DNA of 39,404 nt, from positions 1 through 39,404 of the IMG/VR virus record IMGVR_UViG_3300044533_000239, one strand, 5' to 3'. Shown one piece after another: positions 6,474 through 14,906 of this stretch. Made by a program: the position numbers and the translations under genes. This stretch comes from a virus. Position 1 is the first letter of the stretch. Every line of letters begins with the position of its first letter. Below the pieces are notes generated by a model. It had not been told where the DNA came from and did not search any database. It saw only the letters and a program-made list of their open reading frames with translations.

Positions 6474-8333
6474 CTATCTTACACTTCTCATAATGACCAC
6501 ACAGGTTCCGTTCCAGTCCCAAGCGTTATGGTTATTCGCAGAGTCCACAGGTTGCCAACGGACATCCTCCACAATTACCGAATAGGTGCTGGCGTTTTCC
6601 TGATAGGTGATAACACGCGGGTTTTCCACCAGGTCACGGAGGTATTCCAGTTCGGTGTCAACATCAATGAAGTATTCAAATCCTCGGATGTTTAGTTTGT
6701 GGTGCAGTAGCAGGGGAACAGAAAAGATTTGTGAACGTAACGGTGCAGCATAGGCTCGACCTAACCAGCGGGTAACTACAGGGCCAGTTGTAGCGTCTGT
6801 GGCTGAACGGGTCATGGTGAGGCGGGCTTCAGCTTCAAACACTTTTGTTTCAAATCCGTCAAACGTGGACTCTAAAGAGTTGACTACGGTTTGTGTGCCG
6901 ACTGTTTGGAAATTACCAGAGTCAGCAGCAACAGCAATAGCAACAGTTCCGTTTAACGGTTCGGTACGCAAATCCCATTTAGGAATAAACTTTGTGTCCG
7001 GTACACCCCAACGGTAGATACCTGAGTCGATGGTTCCTGAAGCAACTTTGTTTGTTGAATGTTGACGGTATGCGCCCAAACCTGAAACAGTGAACACTGG
7101 TTTGTTTTCAAACTCATGGATATCAACAATCGTACCTTGACCTGTGACCATCAAATCTGATGCGTATGCAGGTTGGTTGACGCTGACCTGTGTGGAAATA
7201 TCCAGCCTGCCGATACCTGTTGAGGTGTCGTCGTAGTTTGTCCACCCAAAATATAGGTATTGTCCGATAGCAGAAAAGGCATTAACCGAGGTTCCTGTCT
7301 CGATCAGTGGACCAACGACAAGGTTGCCGTCGCTGTCCGACGAGCAGAACCGCAACCCTGTCGTTAACCCAATAACCACGAAACCGAGGTACGCATCGAT
7401 TGTAGTCACAATTTCACCCATCGGCAACTCGGCTGCAACCGTAGGAATATCCAATGATGACGCATCGGCTTTAATTGCGGTCTTATAGATCAGGGACTTG
7501 TTACCTGCATGGCCTGCACAATAAATTTGGTTTTGTCCACCAGCGAAACCAACCCATTCAAAGTCTGTGTTTGCATGGCTAAACAACGCTGATGGGTTAT
7601 TTGCTGATGAACCTGGGGCTGTAAGAATATTCCAAATCCTGTGTTTATCTACGCCTTGACCAGCAACCATCAAACGTCCACGGACATAAGCCAACACGCC
7701 AGCCTCAATGCCGGTGATGTAGTTAGACGCAGCAGAAGTACCAGCGTTCGTTTGGTCTATGTCACCGTCAGCGTAAGAGAAGAACACGTTGTAACCATCT
7801 GAGGTAATGCTGTAAAGGTTAGACGCGTTGGTGCTAGTGACCGTCGTAAAGGTAGACCAGTCAGTTGTGTATTTAACTGTTTGTCCATCAGTTCCATAAA
7901 TCCTGTCGCTAGCCGTAGCCATATACAGGTTGGTGTTAGCAGAAGAATAAGCCTGTGCTGTGTCAGGGAGCAACGACAGTTCGCCACGGGTCCACACGTC
8001 AACACCTTTACTGGAACGGAAACGGTACGCCTCAGCGTCAGCAGTATCCGAATACTTTTGCCCAGCCCCATAATGCCAAGATGATTGCGACCTACGCCAC
8101 AAACCTTGCGGGTTGATAGCTGATTCACCAGGTTCAGCAGATTGGTCAACCGAGTCACGAACACGCGCATCAAACTGTCTGCCGAAAGCATTTGACTTCG
8201 TATCAATCATGTACGGTCTGCCGTTAACAGCAACAGGATAAAGATACGGAACAACCTGTGTTGAACCTGTACCTGAATAAAAGGCTGGTGTTCCCCTGAA
8301 CGGGAAACTGTTTTTCGTGATCGTTACAGCCAC
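6474..8333 (-). CDS. Tail nozzle-like protein (tail tubular protein B type), 619 aa
   Basis: The protein is long, soluble and beta-rich with repeating blade-like segments (LYMATASDRIYGTDG, LYSITSDGYNVFFSYADG, LGFVVIGLTTGLRFC, LYFGWTNYD), as expected of a beta-propeller. In T7-like phages the nozzle at the end of the short tail has this build and is encoded right after the adaptor, as here (the adaptor stop is two bases upstream). The C-terminal third is a mixed domain ending in VVIMRSVR. No motif is diagnostic, so the call rests on fold impression, length and order. Confidence 0.6.
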   Translation of the reverse strand: MAVTITKNSFPFRGTPAFYSGTGSTQVVPYLYPVAVNGRPYMIDTKSNAFGRQFDARVRDSVDQSAEPGESAINPQGLWRRSQSSWHYGAGQKYSDTADAEAYRFRSSKGVDVWTRGELSLLPDTAQAYSSANTNLYMATASDRIYGTDGQTVKYTTDWSTFTTVTSTNASNLYSITSDGYNVFFSYADGDIDQTNAGTSAASNYITGIEAGVLAYVRGRLMVAGQGVDKHRIWNILTAPGSSANNPSALFSHANTDFEWVGFAGGQNQIYCAGHAGNKSLIYKTAIKADASSLDIPTVAAELPMGEIVTTIDAYLGFVVIGLTTGLRFCSSDSDGNLVVGPLIETGTSVNAFSAIGQYLYFGWTNYDDTSTGIGRLDISTQVSVNQPAYASDLMVTGQGTIVDIHEFENKPVFTVSGLGAYRQHSTNKVASGTIDSGIYRWGVPDTKFIPKWDLRTEPLNGTVAIAVAADSGNFQTVGTQTVVNSLESTFDGFETKVFEAEARLTMTRSATDATTGPVVTRWLGRAYAAPLRSQIFSVPLLLHHKLNIRGFEYFIDVDTELEYLRDLVENPRVITYQENASTYSVIVEDVRWQPVDSANNHNAWDWNGTCVVIMRSVR

Positions 8334-8335
8334 GA

Positions 8336-9220
8336 CTACACCCTAATAGTCAACGGGTATTGTCTCGCAAGTTTCGCTGCTTCAGCGATGATACGGTCAC
8401 GACGCAAACGCAAAATGTTACTGAACGAATCACGCATAGCCCCAGGTGGAACCTCATCCGAACGACGGGTATCACCTTGGGATTCAATGAAGTTGCGTTT
8501 GATTTCACGGGTGGACAACATACGGGACATCACACCCATCTCCAAAATGTCTTCCATAGTTACAGGAATATTCGCAACCGACTGCAAGCTGTCGCTGATA
8601 GTGGACACACGGGTGAACGGGGCTTTGTAACGGACACGCAAAGTTCCGGACATCACCATTTCGTCAAACACGATGGCATACCCTGACGGGAAATCTGAGG
8701 TAGGTAGGTCGCGTTGTAGTCGGGAGCGACGGATAACAGGATAATCTGTGTTCAAATATCGCAAACGGACATCCAGCAGGTCGATGACTGATGTTGCACC
8801 AGTTAAGTTAACTTGGCGGTCAGCACCGTTATAGCTGACATCTGTTGAGATAACACGGAACAGGCCGTTCAACGGACTGGACATATCATCAATGTCTTGG
8901 TTTAATGCTTCCAACATTTGTGCTTTAGGGAACCGAGGGTTTAACACCACTATTGCCCCTGTTGCGTGTGATGCTGCGGTAGTGCCACCGTAGCCACGCT
9001 CAACCGTCAATGTTTTGTTACCGCTGGTTGCTTCCCAAACATAAATCAGTTCTGAGTCAACCTCAAAAACTGTGCCAGCGCGAAGCCCTGCCAACTCATA
9101 GGACATGACAAAAGATGTGTCATCAGAGTCAACAGATGACGCTAACTTGTTTCGTTCCTCGATGGTTCCCGAAAGAAGTTGGCGTGACACCCGATCAAGG
9201 AGCGCACCAGCGGTAGACAT
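8336..9220 (-). CDS. Head-tail adaptor / tail tubular A-like protein, 294 aa
   Basis: The N-terminal segment (LLDRVSRQLLSG) leads into a small beta domain at about 25-95 (FVMSYELAGLRAGTVFEVDSE and RGYGGTTAASHATGA), common in virion proteins of aquatic phages. The rest is helical with basic C-terminal helices (LRLRRDRIIAEAAKLARQY). Length and position before the nozzle fit a connector that docks under the portal. It starts directly after the stop of a 37-residue basic protein gene. Confidence 0.6.
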   Translation of the reverse strand: MSTAGALLDRVSRQLLSGTIEERNKLASSVDSDDTSFVMSYELAGLRAGTVFEVDSELIYVWEATSGNKTLTVERGYGGTTAASHATGAIVVLNPRFPKAQMLEALNQDIDDMSSPLNGLFRVISTDVSYNGADRQVNLTGATSVIDLLDVRLRYLNTDYPVIRRSRLQRDLPTSDFPSGYAIVFDEMVMSGTLRVRYKAPFTRVSTISDSLQSVANIPVTMEDILEMGVMSRMLSTREIKRNFIESQGDTRRSDEVPPGAMRDSFSNILRLRRDRIIAEAAKLARQYPLTIRV

Positions 9221-9334
9221 TTACTTCTTTTTCTTAGCCTTCTTCATAGGCTTGCCCATTTTCTTAGCCATTTTCTTGGCATCAGCTTTGCCCTTAGCGG
9301 TGTAAGGGAACTCCATCTTTCCGACCTTTGGCAT
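9221..9334 (-). CDS. Very basic small phage protein, 37 aa
   Basis: The frame MPKVGKMEFPYTAKG... ends in a lysine-rich tail (KPMKKAKKKK), about 40 percent Lys. The MPKVGK-x-x-FPYT start is a pattern I associate with tiny conserved proteins of aquatic phages. GAAAGG lies upstream of the ATG, and its TAA directly abuts the ATG of the adaptor. It probably binds DNA or RNA, or is a minor virion protein; this is inference from charge and position. Confidence 0.7.
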   Translation of the reverse strand: MPKVGKMEFPYTAKGKADAKKMAKKMGKPMKKAKKKK

Positions 9335-9375
9335 AATATAACCTTTCGCTAGTTAGGCAATCAGATTACCACGCC

Positions 9376-9636
9376 TCAACAGTCCCACTTCCGCAAAGCC
9401 AAAGCCTTACGAGTAGGACGACCCTTGCTGTCTTTCAACGGACCTGGCATACCGCCCATCCGCGCACAAAATGATTTACGTCGAGCCGCTGCTTTCGGAG
9501 ACTTCTTAGCCTGTGATGCAGATACAGGTGGCTTTAGATTCATGCCTTGCTTCTTGGCTGATGCACGACCTTTAGCGTTCAAACCACCAGCAGGGTTCTT
9601 GCCTTCTTTGCGTTGCCATGCAGGGGTCTTAGCCAT
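9376..9636 (-). CDS. DUF6321-like basic protein, 86 aa
   Basis: The motif set W-Q-R-K-E-G-K-N-P-A-G-G-L-N, K-S-F-C-A-R-M, M-P-G-P-L-K-D and R-K-A-L-A-L-R-K-W-x-C matches a small basic domain (DUF6321) that recurs in aquatic and other phages. It is rich in K, R and A with two cysteines, one at the C-terminus. Its ATG overlaps the TAA of the gene before it. Function unknown; nucleic-acid binding is plausible. Confidence 0.8.
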   Translation of the reverse strand: MAKTPAWQRKEGKNPAGGLNAKGRASAKKQGMNLKPPVSASQAKKSPKAAARRKSFCARMGGMPGPLKDSKGRPTRKALALRKWDC

Positions 9637-9794
9637 TACTTCTTCTTTGCGGCCTTCATGTTGTCAATCAGGTTTGGGTAAGGACGACCAGCCTTCTTCG
9701 CTGATGCCTTAGCCATCGCCTTCTTCTTCGGGCTGAGCTTCTTTGACTTCTTCTTAGGGTTTGGTGTTTCCCAAACTGGCTTATCTTTTTTCAT
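9636..9794 (-). CDS. Lysine-rich small phage protein, 52 aa
   Basis: The frame begins MKKDKPVWETPNPKKK and continues with K/S/A-rich sequence and the motif AGRPYPNLIDN before a KKK tail. It overlaps the glycosyltransferase stop by ATGA and the next gene's ATG by TAATG, so all three are translationally coupled. With the two genes after it, it forms a cluster of three highly basic miniproteins before the adaptor. Likely nucleic-acid or virion associated. Confidence 0.7.
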   Translation of the reverse strand: MKKDKPVWETPNPKKKSKKLSPKKKAMAKASAKKAGRPYPNLIDNMKAAKKK

Positions 9795-10915
9795 ATCAGG
9801 AGTCCTGCTGCTTTCAAAACATCACGCACATTCAAGACTACACGGTGCTTTACGCCAGGCATTAGTTCCACCCGATGCCCGCCAATGTCGGCTTGTACCC
9901 GTTTCTTTACCTCAATTTCGCACTCAGGTTCCAACGCCTTCCACTTACCAGTAACCCTGTTGCCTGTCGGCTTAACTATCTGTAGCAACTGGTCGGCTGC
10001 GGTGTTCCAGTTGAACGCTGCTGTCTCTCCAGCATAAGTTTCTGCTTGTTGCCGGTAACGGTCACGGTTGTCATACAGGTCTTTGATCGCACTAAATATC
10101 GCATCAAATTCAGGTTCATCCCAATCACCCATGTTCTGCCACACACCCTCATTTGTTGGTACAGAACGGGTAGGGATGCGGTGTGTTGCCAGATCAGAGA
10201 ACTCTCGATGACCATGCGCGTCAGACAAGATGGTAGGGACACCAGCAGAGATTGCTTGTAAAGGCATCAACCCAAAACCTTCGCCACGGGACACCGAGAT
10301 GAAGCAGTCAGCAGAGCGAACCAGATCAGCTTCGGCTTCTACAGTCATCCACTTGTTATGCACCACCACATTCGGATAGTCCAGGTTCGGTGGGGCAGAC
10401 AGATACGGGGGAACGATCTTGATGTGCAGTTCAGCGTCAGGCAGGTTCATCTCTAGGAATACTTTGAGTACAACGTCCAAGCCTTTGCGATACCACTCTG
10501 ACCCACCACAAAGAATCTTAAACTTCTTGTTCTCAGGCCGAGCCTTCGGATACCAAACATCACGGTCAACCCCTAAAGGTATTACACGCACGTTGTCATG
10601 GAACTGTGAGAACAACTCCCAATTATGTAGAGATGGCACAATCACCGTGTCAAACAGGTGCAGATATTCGGAGAACTGTGGTGGCAACCAGTTCGTTTCC
10701 CACATGGTCAGCAACGCAGGGTTCTGCCCTGTAGTCCAACCTTTAATCAGGTTTGGTCTGAGAGCAAACACAACCCGTTCAGCGTCATCACATAGTTCAA
10801 CTTTGGTTGATAGCGCGTCCCGTAAACCGGACACCATTTTTCCATACCCCACATGAGGTAGGTTCACCCCGACAAGGCTCAGGTATTGGGGAGTATTCCC
10901 GTTTCGACTTGCCAT
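9791..10915 (-). CDS. GT4-type glycosyltransferase with C-terminal phage domain, 374 aa
   Basis: This is a GT-B-fold glycosyltransferase of the GT4 type. The N-terminal half includes the acceptor-side core (VGVNLPHVGYGKM). The donor side shows P-L-G-V-D at 113-117, R-K-G at 143-145 and the S-R-G-E-G-F-G-L motif at 209-216. The usual E-x7-E pair is incomplete: E212 is present but residue 220 is Gln. Residues about 329-374 (CEIEVKKRVQADIGGHR, then H-R-V-V-L-N-V-R-D-V-L-K-A-A-G-L-L) look like an extra domain found in small phage virion proteins. It starts 37 bases inside the preceding gene. It may glycosylate virion or host-surface material. Confidence 0.85.
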   Translation of the reverse strand: MASRNGNTPQYLSLVGVNLPHVGYGKMVSGLRDALSTKVELCDDAERVVFALRPNLIKGWTTGQNPALLTMWETNWLPPQFSEYLHLFDTVIVPSLHNWELFSQFHDNVRVIPLGVDRDVWYPKARPENKKFKILCGGSEWYRKGLDVVLKVFLEMNLPDAELHIKIVPPYLSAPPNLDYPNVVVHNKWMTVEAEADLVRSADCFISVSRGEGFGLMPLQAISAGVPTILSDAHGHREFSDLATHRIPTRSVPTNEGVWQNMGDWDEPEFDAIFSAIKDLYDNRDRYRQQAETYAGETAAFNWNTAADQLLQIVKPTGNRVTGKWKALEPECEIEVKKRVQADIGGHRVELMPGVKHRVVLNVRDVLKAAGLLI

Positions 10916-11163
10916 TTTTCTTCTGCTCGTTTCTCAACCTTTGCCGAACCGTCAATCTTGCGAGGCTGCACCCCGTTACGGCGTAAACGCTGATATGCGT
11001 CTAGGTCCTTGTCTAGCACACGGTCTTTGTCGTTGATCGTTGCGACGCGAGCTTTACCGCCACGCGACGGCATGGCATCTGCGCCGATACCGACGTAAGC
11101 GATTTTGCAACCGAAACATCCCTCGACATCTAAACCCGGATGGGTTTCTTGATGTTTAATCAT
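10879..11163 (-). CDS. Conserved hypothetical phage protein with CxxC, 94 aa
   Basis: The start D-V-E-G-C-F-G-C-K-I-A, then G-A-D-A-M-P-S-R and a charged A-Y-x-R-L-R-R-N-G-x-Q-P-R-K-I-D-G segment form a pattern seen in conserved proteins of aquatic actinophages and others. The C-x-x-C could hold metal. ATG at 11163 is preferred to TTG at 11169, though neither has a strong ribosome site. It overlaps the glycosyltransferase gene. Function unknown. Confidence 0.7.
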   Translation of the reverse strand: MIKHQETHPGLDVEGCFGCKIAYVGIGADAMPSRGGKARVATINDKDRVLDKDLDAYQRLRRNGVQPRKIDGSAKVEKRAEEKWQVETGILPNT

Positions 11164-11210
11164 TTTCAAACAGGTAGTTGATTAGCCAGTCGCAAGCACC
11201 TTTGCGTGGT

Positions 11211-11435
11211 TTACGCCTCCAGCGAAGCAAGTTCATTTTGGTGAACGTTGATTGCTGCTTCAAGTGTGGTGAGTGCGTTGTTTGCTGAGGTTACGCCTGC
11301 TTCGTCGTTCAACTGTTCACAGGTTTGCTTGTTCAGTTCATGTTGCCATGCTTCTGACGCAAATTGCGAGATGCGTTGGTTGAGGATGTTTTGTTTTTGC
11401 TCTACGGTGAGTAGTGCGGTGTAGTCGATTGCCAT
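11211..11435 (-). CDS. Small helical protein after the tail fibre, 74 aa
   Basis: The product MAIDYTALLTVEQKQNILNQ continues as amphipathic helices (RISQFASEAWQHELNKQTCE, NALTTLEAAINVHQNELASL). Proteins of this type are encoded next to fibre genes in many phages. A fibre-assembly or attachment role is likely but unproven. It follows the 1014-residue fibre by 16 bases, with AAAGGAA before the ATG. Confidence 0.7.
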   Translation of the reverse strand: MAIDYTALLTVEQKQNILNQRISQFASEAWQHELNKQTCEQLNDEAGVTSANNALTTLEAAINVHQNELASLEA

Positions 11436-11451
11436 GTTTGGTTCCTTTGTT

Positions 11452-14400
11452 TTAGGCTGCTCCGAGGGTAGTTATCGTACCCGAAGAACCGCGATATTTG
11501 AGTGCCCCTGATTCTACATACAGGATGCCGCCTGAGGCGATGTTGGCTGAGGGTGCTGTGCCGTTGCCCATGTGGATGGCTTTGTCTGCTGAGGTGGCGA
11601 TTGCTGTGGTTCCTACGCAGAGGTTGCCTGCTAGGTGGTTGGCTGCCGTACCGTTCATATACAGGTTCCAACGACCAGTTGCAGCAGCAACATCACCGTA
11701 GAAACCATAGTTGTTGGTTGCACCAGTCAAAGAAGAAACCGCAAAACCAATTTGGTCAGTGACGGCTGAACCAGAACCAAGCGTCATGTTCCCAGCCCTA
11801 AATGAACGCAAAGTTGTCACCGTTGCAGATGCGGCTGTTGACAATGCTGTTCGATAGCCCTCTGCCGCAACAGTAACGTCTGTAGCAAAAGTTGGTTGCA
11901 TCAACATACCCCATGCCGTTGTCGCACCAGTTACGGAACCGTTCATAGTCACTATTGCGGAACTGGATGCAGCCGCTTCAAAAATAAGACTGCCAGTGCT
12001 AGTAAACCTACTAAGGCTTGTTGATGCCGAGTTCTGTAGAAGGAACAAACTTCCTGTTTGGCTGGCTGCACCTCTGACCACCAAACCAACGTCGGCTGCT
12101 GAAGTGTTCGTAACCTGTGCCATAGCACCTGAAGTGAGTGTTGCACCAACACCCAGGCGACCAGCCATGTAGTTCGCTGCAGTCCCGTTCATGTAAACGT
12201 TCCAACGACCCGTTGCTGCTGCTATGTCACCAAAAAAACCGTAGTTATTGGTAGCACTCGTCATGGTTGATGCAACGTTGAAACCAATTTGTGTCGTTAT
12301 GGTTGAACCAGCACCAGCAGTAGCCGAAGGAACCGCCTGATAATGGGACAATGTGGCAAGAGTAAACGAAGCAGCAGCGGTGGTCACATTTGACCTAAAC
12401 GAAGCAACTTCGCTAGTCACATCAGACTGGACTGCCCCGCTGGAAAGAACTGCTATTGATGTTGTTGAGCCAGTTATTGTTTTTGAGATAGTGAGGTTTC
12501 TACCTGCGGCAGGTGTGACACCGATACCGACCTGACCCGTAGAGTCAATACGCATACGCTCAACATTGTTTGTACCAAACAACAAAGGATGGTTAGTAAA
12601 AGTATTTAGATATGCAAAACCGTTGTTGGCATCCAGATAAACAGAAGTTGTATCGTTTCTGGCACGAATAACAGTGGTTGTGGTGCTGGAGTTGTAGGCA
12701 TCTATTTTTACTCCAGGAGTAATACCTACACCAAGGTTGCCTGACGAGTCAACAACTACGAGTGATGTGCCAGCAGAGTTTTCGATATCCAACAACAAAC
12801 CAGTTTGTGACGCTGCACCCTTAACAACCAACACGTTGTCGGCTGCGGTGGTGTTTGTGATTTGCGCCATCGCACCGCTAGTTAAAGCCGCACCAACACC
12901 AAGACGACCAGCCATGTAATTCGCTGCTGTACCGTTTGCTATAAAGTTCCAGCGACCAGTACCTGAAGCAATATCGGAGTAAAAACCATAGTTGTTTGTT
13001 GCACCAGTTAATGCGCTATCAACATAATAACCATATTGGTTTGTTACAGCCGAACCAGCACCAGGAGTAGAAATACCAGCAGTATAAAAATGGGTAAGAC
13101 TTGTCAGTGTGAACGATGCGGCTGCTGTACTTACACCAGAACGGTAAACCTGAACCGCACCAGTAACATCCGACTGAATAGCACCGTTGATAACAACACC
13201 AAATGCGGATGTTCCACCAGTAAGTGCTTTGCCAACAATTAGATTTCTTCCCGCTGTGGTGGTTACACCAATACCAACCTGCCCAGCGGAGTCAATACGC
13301 ATACGTTCAACACCGTTAGTGGTAAACGTCAAAGGGTTCGTACTTTCAGAACCAATAAACGGTGTATTCCCAGTAACAGAACCAACCAACAAACGACCAG
13401 TGGACAAAGAACCAAAAGCGGCTGTAACGTTCCCTTGTGTTCCAACTGTTGAAGAACCCAAAACCTCCAACCTCACAGTTGGTGTCACACCAACACCAAC
13501 GTTTCCGCTGGAATCAACACGCATGCGCTCCGTAGCAACACCAGCACTAGAGTTAGTGTTGAAAGTCAAATATCCAGGAACAATCCCTGAAGATACAGTT
13601 CCTTCGGATATTCCAGCGATTGACGCAGCATTTGTATATGCAGAACCGTCGTAACCTCTAAACTGGACTCTACCAAGAATATCACCAGATGTGATAACGG
13701 TTGGTGATGTTGTAGTTCCGCGTGATTTTCTAAAAGTAATGTTAGACGGGTTTGCGGTGGCATCACTTCGTTCGGAAAAAAGTGCGTCAGCACCAACTGC
13801 GATATGTACGCCCGCTAACGGAGTGGCAAGACCGACACCAACCAAACCAGCAGCATTGATAACAAACGGTGTTGAGTCAGGGTTTGCCGAATCCTCAACC
13901 ACCAGCGCATTACCCGAACCAGTTTGTGTAATACGCAACAAATCCGTTGCAGACGCAGCAGCAATAACCTGCTCAGTAGTAAACACATTATTCGTATACG
14001 TCGAAACATTCCCCGTACCAGCAGGACCAGTAAGACCAGTATCACCCTTATCACCAGCAGCACCCTGTGGACCTTGCAACCCGCGAGGAATAGCAAAATT
14101 GAAAACAGCCGCAGACGAAGAACCAGTATTTGTTACCGAAGCACTAGAACCAGGCTCACCAGTCGTAACCGCACCCAACGTAATCGAAGCAGCCGCACCA
14201 GCAGAACCCGTCGCACCCGTAGCCCCAGTCGCACCAGTTGCGCCTGTAGCCCCCGTAGCACCCGTAGAACCAGTAGCACCAATCGTGGTCCACCCTGTTG
14301 ACTTATACACCTGGAACTCGCCCGTATCCTTCAAATACGTGACCATGCCCTCAGTCAAAGTAAACGCACCACCCGAACCAAAATAAGTATTACGAGCTGA

Positions 14401-14496
14401 CTCAGAATCAAACGTACCAACAACCTGCGACGCAAGATAATCGTTCATTTCCGAAACTTCAACAGTTTCCGCCGTGAACTTCTTAAACTGTGGCAT
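11452..14496 (-). CDS. Large collagen-like tail fibre, 1014 aa
   Basis: Residues 1-70 are a probable virion-binding domain. Two collagen-like Gly-X-Y stretches follow (73-100, mostly G-A-T, and 139-162). The rest is built of repeating beta modules. One contains VERMRID-S-x-G-Q-V-G-I-G-V; another contains ATNNYGF-x-x-D-I-A followed by TGRW and NGTAAN-Y-M-A-G-R-L-G-V-G. The C-terminus ends YRGSSGTITTLGAA. Such proteins form long trimeric fibres. It sits between a minor virion protein gene and a small helical protein gene. No enzymatic depolymerase motif or autoproteolytic chaperone domain was recognised. Confidence 0.8.
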   Translation of the reverse strand: MPQFKKFTAETVEVSEMNDYLASQVVGTFDSESARNTYFGSGGAFTLTEGMVTYLKDTGEFQVYKSTGWTTIGATGSTGATGATGATGATGATGATGSAGAAASITLGAVTTGEPGSSASVTNTGSSSAAVFNFAIPRGLQGPQGAAGDKGDTGLTGPAGTGNVSTYTNNVFTTEQVIAAASATDLLRITQTGSGNALVVEDSANPDSTPFVINAAGLVGVGLATPLAGVHIAVGADALFSERSDATANPSNITFRKSRGTTTSPTVITSGDILGRVQFRGYDGSAYTNAASIAGISEGTVSSGIVPGYLTFNTNSSAGVATERMRVDSSGNVGVGVTPTVRLEVLGSSTVGTQGNVTAAFGSLSTGRLLVGSVTGNTPFIGSESTNPLTFTTNGVERMRIDSAGQVGIGVTTTAGRNLIVGKALTGGTSAFGVVINGAIQSDVTGAVQVYRSGVSTAAASFTLTSLTHFYTAGISTPGAGSAVTNQYGYYVDSALTGATNNYGFYSDIASGTGRWNFIANGTAANYMAGRLGVGAALTSGAMAQITNTTAADNVLVVKGAASQTGLLLDIENSAGTSLVVVDSSGNLGVGITPGVKIDAYNSSTTTTVIRARNDTTSVYLDANNGFAYLNTFTNHPLLFGTNNVERMRIDSTGQVGIGVTPAAGRNLTISKTITGSTTSIAVLSSGAVQSDVTSEVASFRSNVTTAAASFTLATLSHYQAVPSATAGAGSTITTQIGFNVASTMTSATNNYGFFGDIAAATGRWNVYMNGTAANYMAGRLGVGATLTSGAMAQVTNTSAADVGLVVRGAASQTGSLFLLQNSASTSLSRFTSTGSLIFEAAASSSAIVTMNGSVTGATTAWGMLMQPTFATDVTVAAEGYRTALSTAASATVTTLRSFRAGNMTLGSGSAVTDQIGFAVSSLTGATNNYGFYGDVAAATGRWNLYMNGTAANHLAGNLCVGTTAIATSADKAIHMGNGTAPSANIASGGILYVESGALKYRGSSGTITTLGAA
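11600..13010. repeat. Repeated modules within the large fibre gene
   Basis: Three diverged copies of a module encoding TNNYGF...TGRWN...NGTAAN...MAGRLGVG start near 13005, 12265 and 11725 on the minus strand and run downward. A second module, VERMRIDS-x-GQVGIGV, occurs near 13290 and 12550, with a further relative at about 13520. Copies differ at many bases, so the duplication is not recent. Confidence 0.75.
14197..14280. repeat. Collagen-like Gly-Ala-Thr codon repeat
   Basis: The plus strand repeats nine-base units such as cccgtagca and ccagtcgca, which encode Gly-Ala-Thr on the minus strand. This is the first collagen-like stretch of the large fibre and a likely site of length variation. 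Confidence 0.8.
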
Positions 14497-14822
14497 TACA
14501 CTCCCAAAACAGCATCAGACCCTAAGGTACTTGAATAAGACGAACCAACTTCAAACACACCAGCCGAAACACTATAACCAGCAGCAACAAGCGCATCAGC
14601 CTCAACATCAGTCACATAATTACTGTGACCACCAAAAAACACTCGACTCACCGTAGACATATCACTCGGCTGAACCTCAACAAAAGAACCATCAAGCAAC
14701 CGGTACACATTCTTCCCACGCAACGTCGGAGCATAAAAACGCCACAAACGCCACTCAATCCCACGCTTCAACGCATCACCATAAACAACAGCATTTTCTG
14801 TTGGAGGAACAAACGTTGGCAT
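14496..14822 (-). CDS. Minor virion / tail protein, 108 aa
   Basis: The ATG at 14822 (MPTFVPPTENAVVYGDALKR) is chosen because the in-frame start at 14885 would put the N-terminus inside the capsid-gene terminator. The protein is short and beta-rich with aromatic residues (WRLWRFYAPTLRGKNVYRLL, RVFFGGH). A V-T-D-V-E-A-D-A-L-V-A-A-G-Y segment is shared by many small phage structural proteins. It shares one base with the large fibre gene (TAATG) and probably acts with the fibre. The ribosome site is weak. Confidence 0.65.
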   Translation of the reverse strand: MPTFVPPTENAVVYGDALKRGIEWRLWRFYAPTLRGKNVYRLLDGSFVEVQPSDMSTVSRVFFGGHSNYVTDVEADALVAAGYSVSAGVFEVGSSYSSTLGSDAVLGV

Positions 14823-14843
14823 GAAACAGATACTACCAAATAC

Positions 14844-14883
14844 AAAAGTGGGGTAGCCGAGCGAGGGGACTCGACTACCCCAC
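14844..14883 (-). terminator. Rho-independent terminator after the capsid gene
   Basis: On the minus strand the arms GTGGGGTAG and CTACCCCAC pair over nine bases with a further inner four-pair stem (CGAG/CTCG) after one mismatch. The hairpin is followed by TTTTGTATTT. It lies 23 bases after the stop of the major capsid gene and 22 bases before the next ATG, so it should limit read-through from the capsid transcript into the tail genes. Confidence 0.85.
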
Positions 14884-14906
14884 ATCTTGTGGGAGGACTA
14901 ACTCAA

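Noticed and set aside
13691-14386. Plus-strand open frame of 231 codons opposite the large fibre
   Set aside because: It is the shadow of the repetitive Gly-X-Y and beta-module codons on the minus strand; no ribosome site or promoter precedes it.
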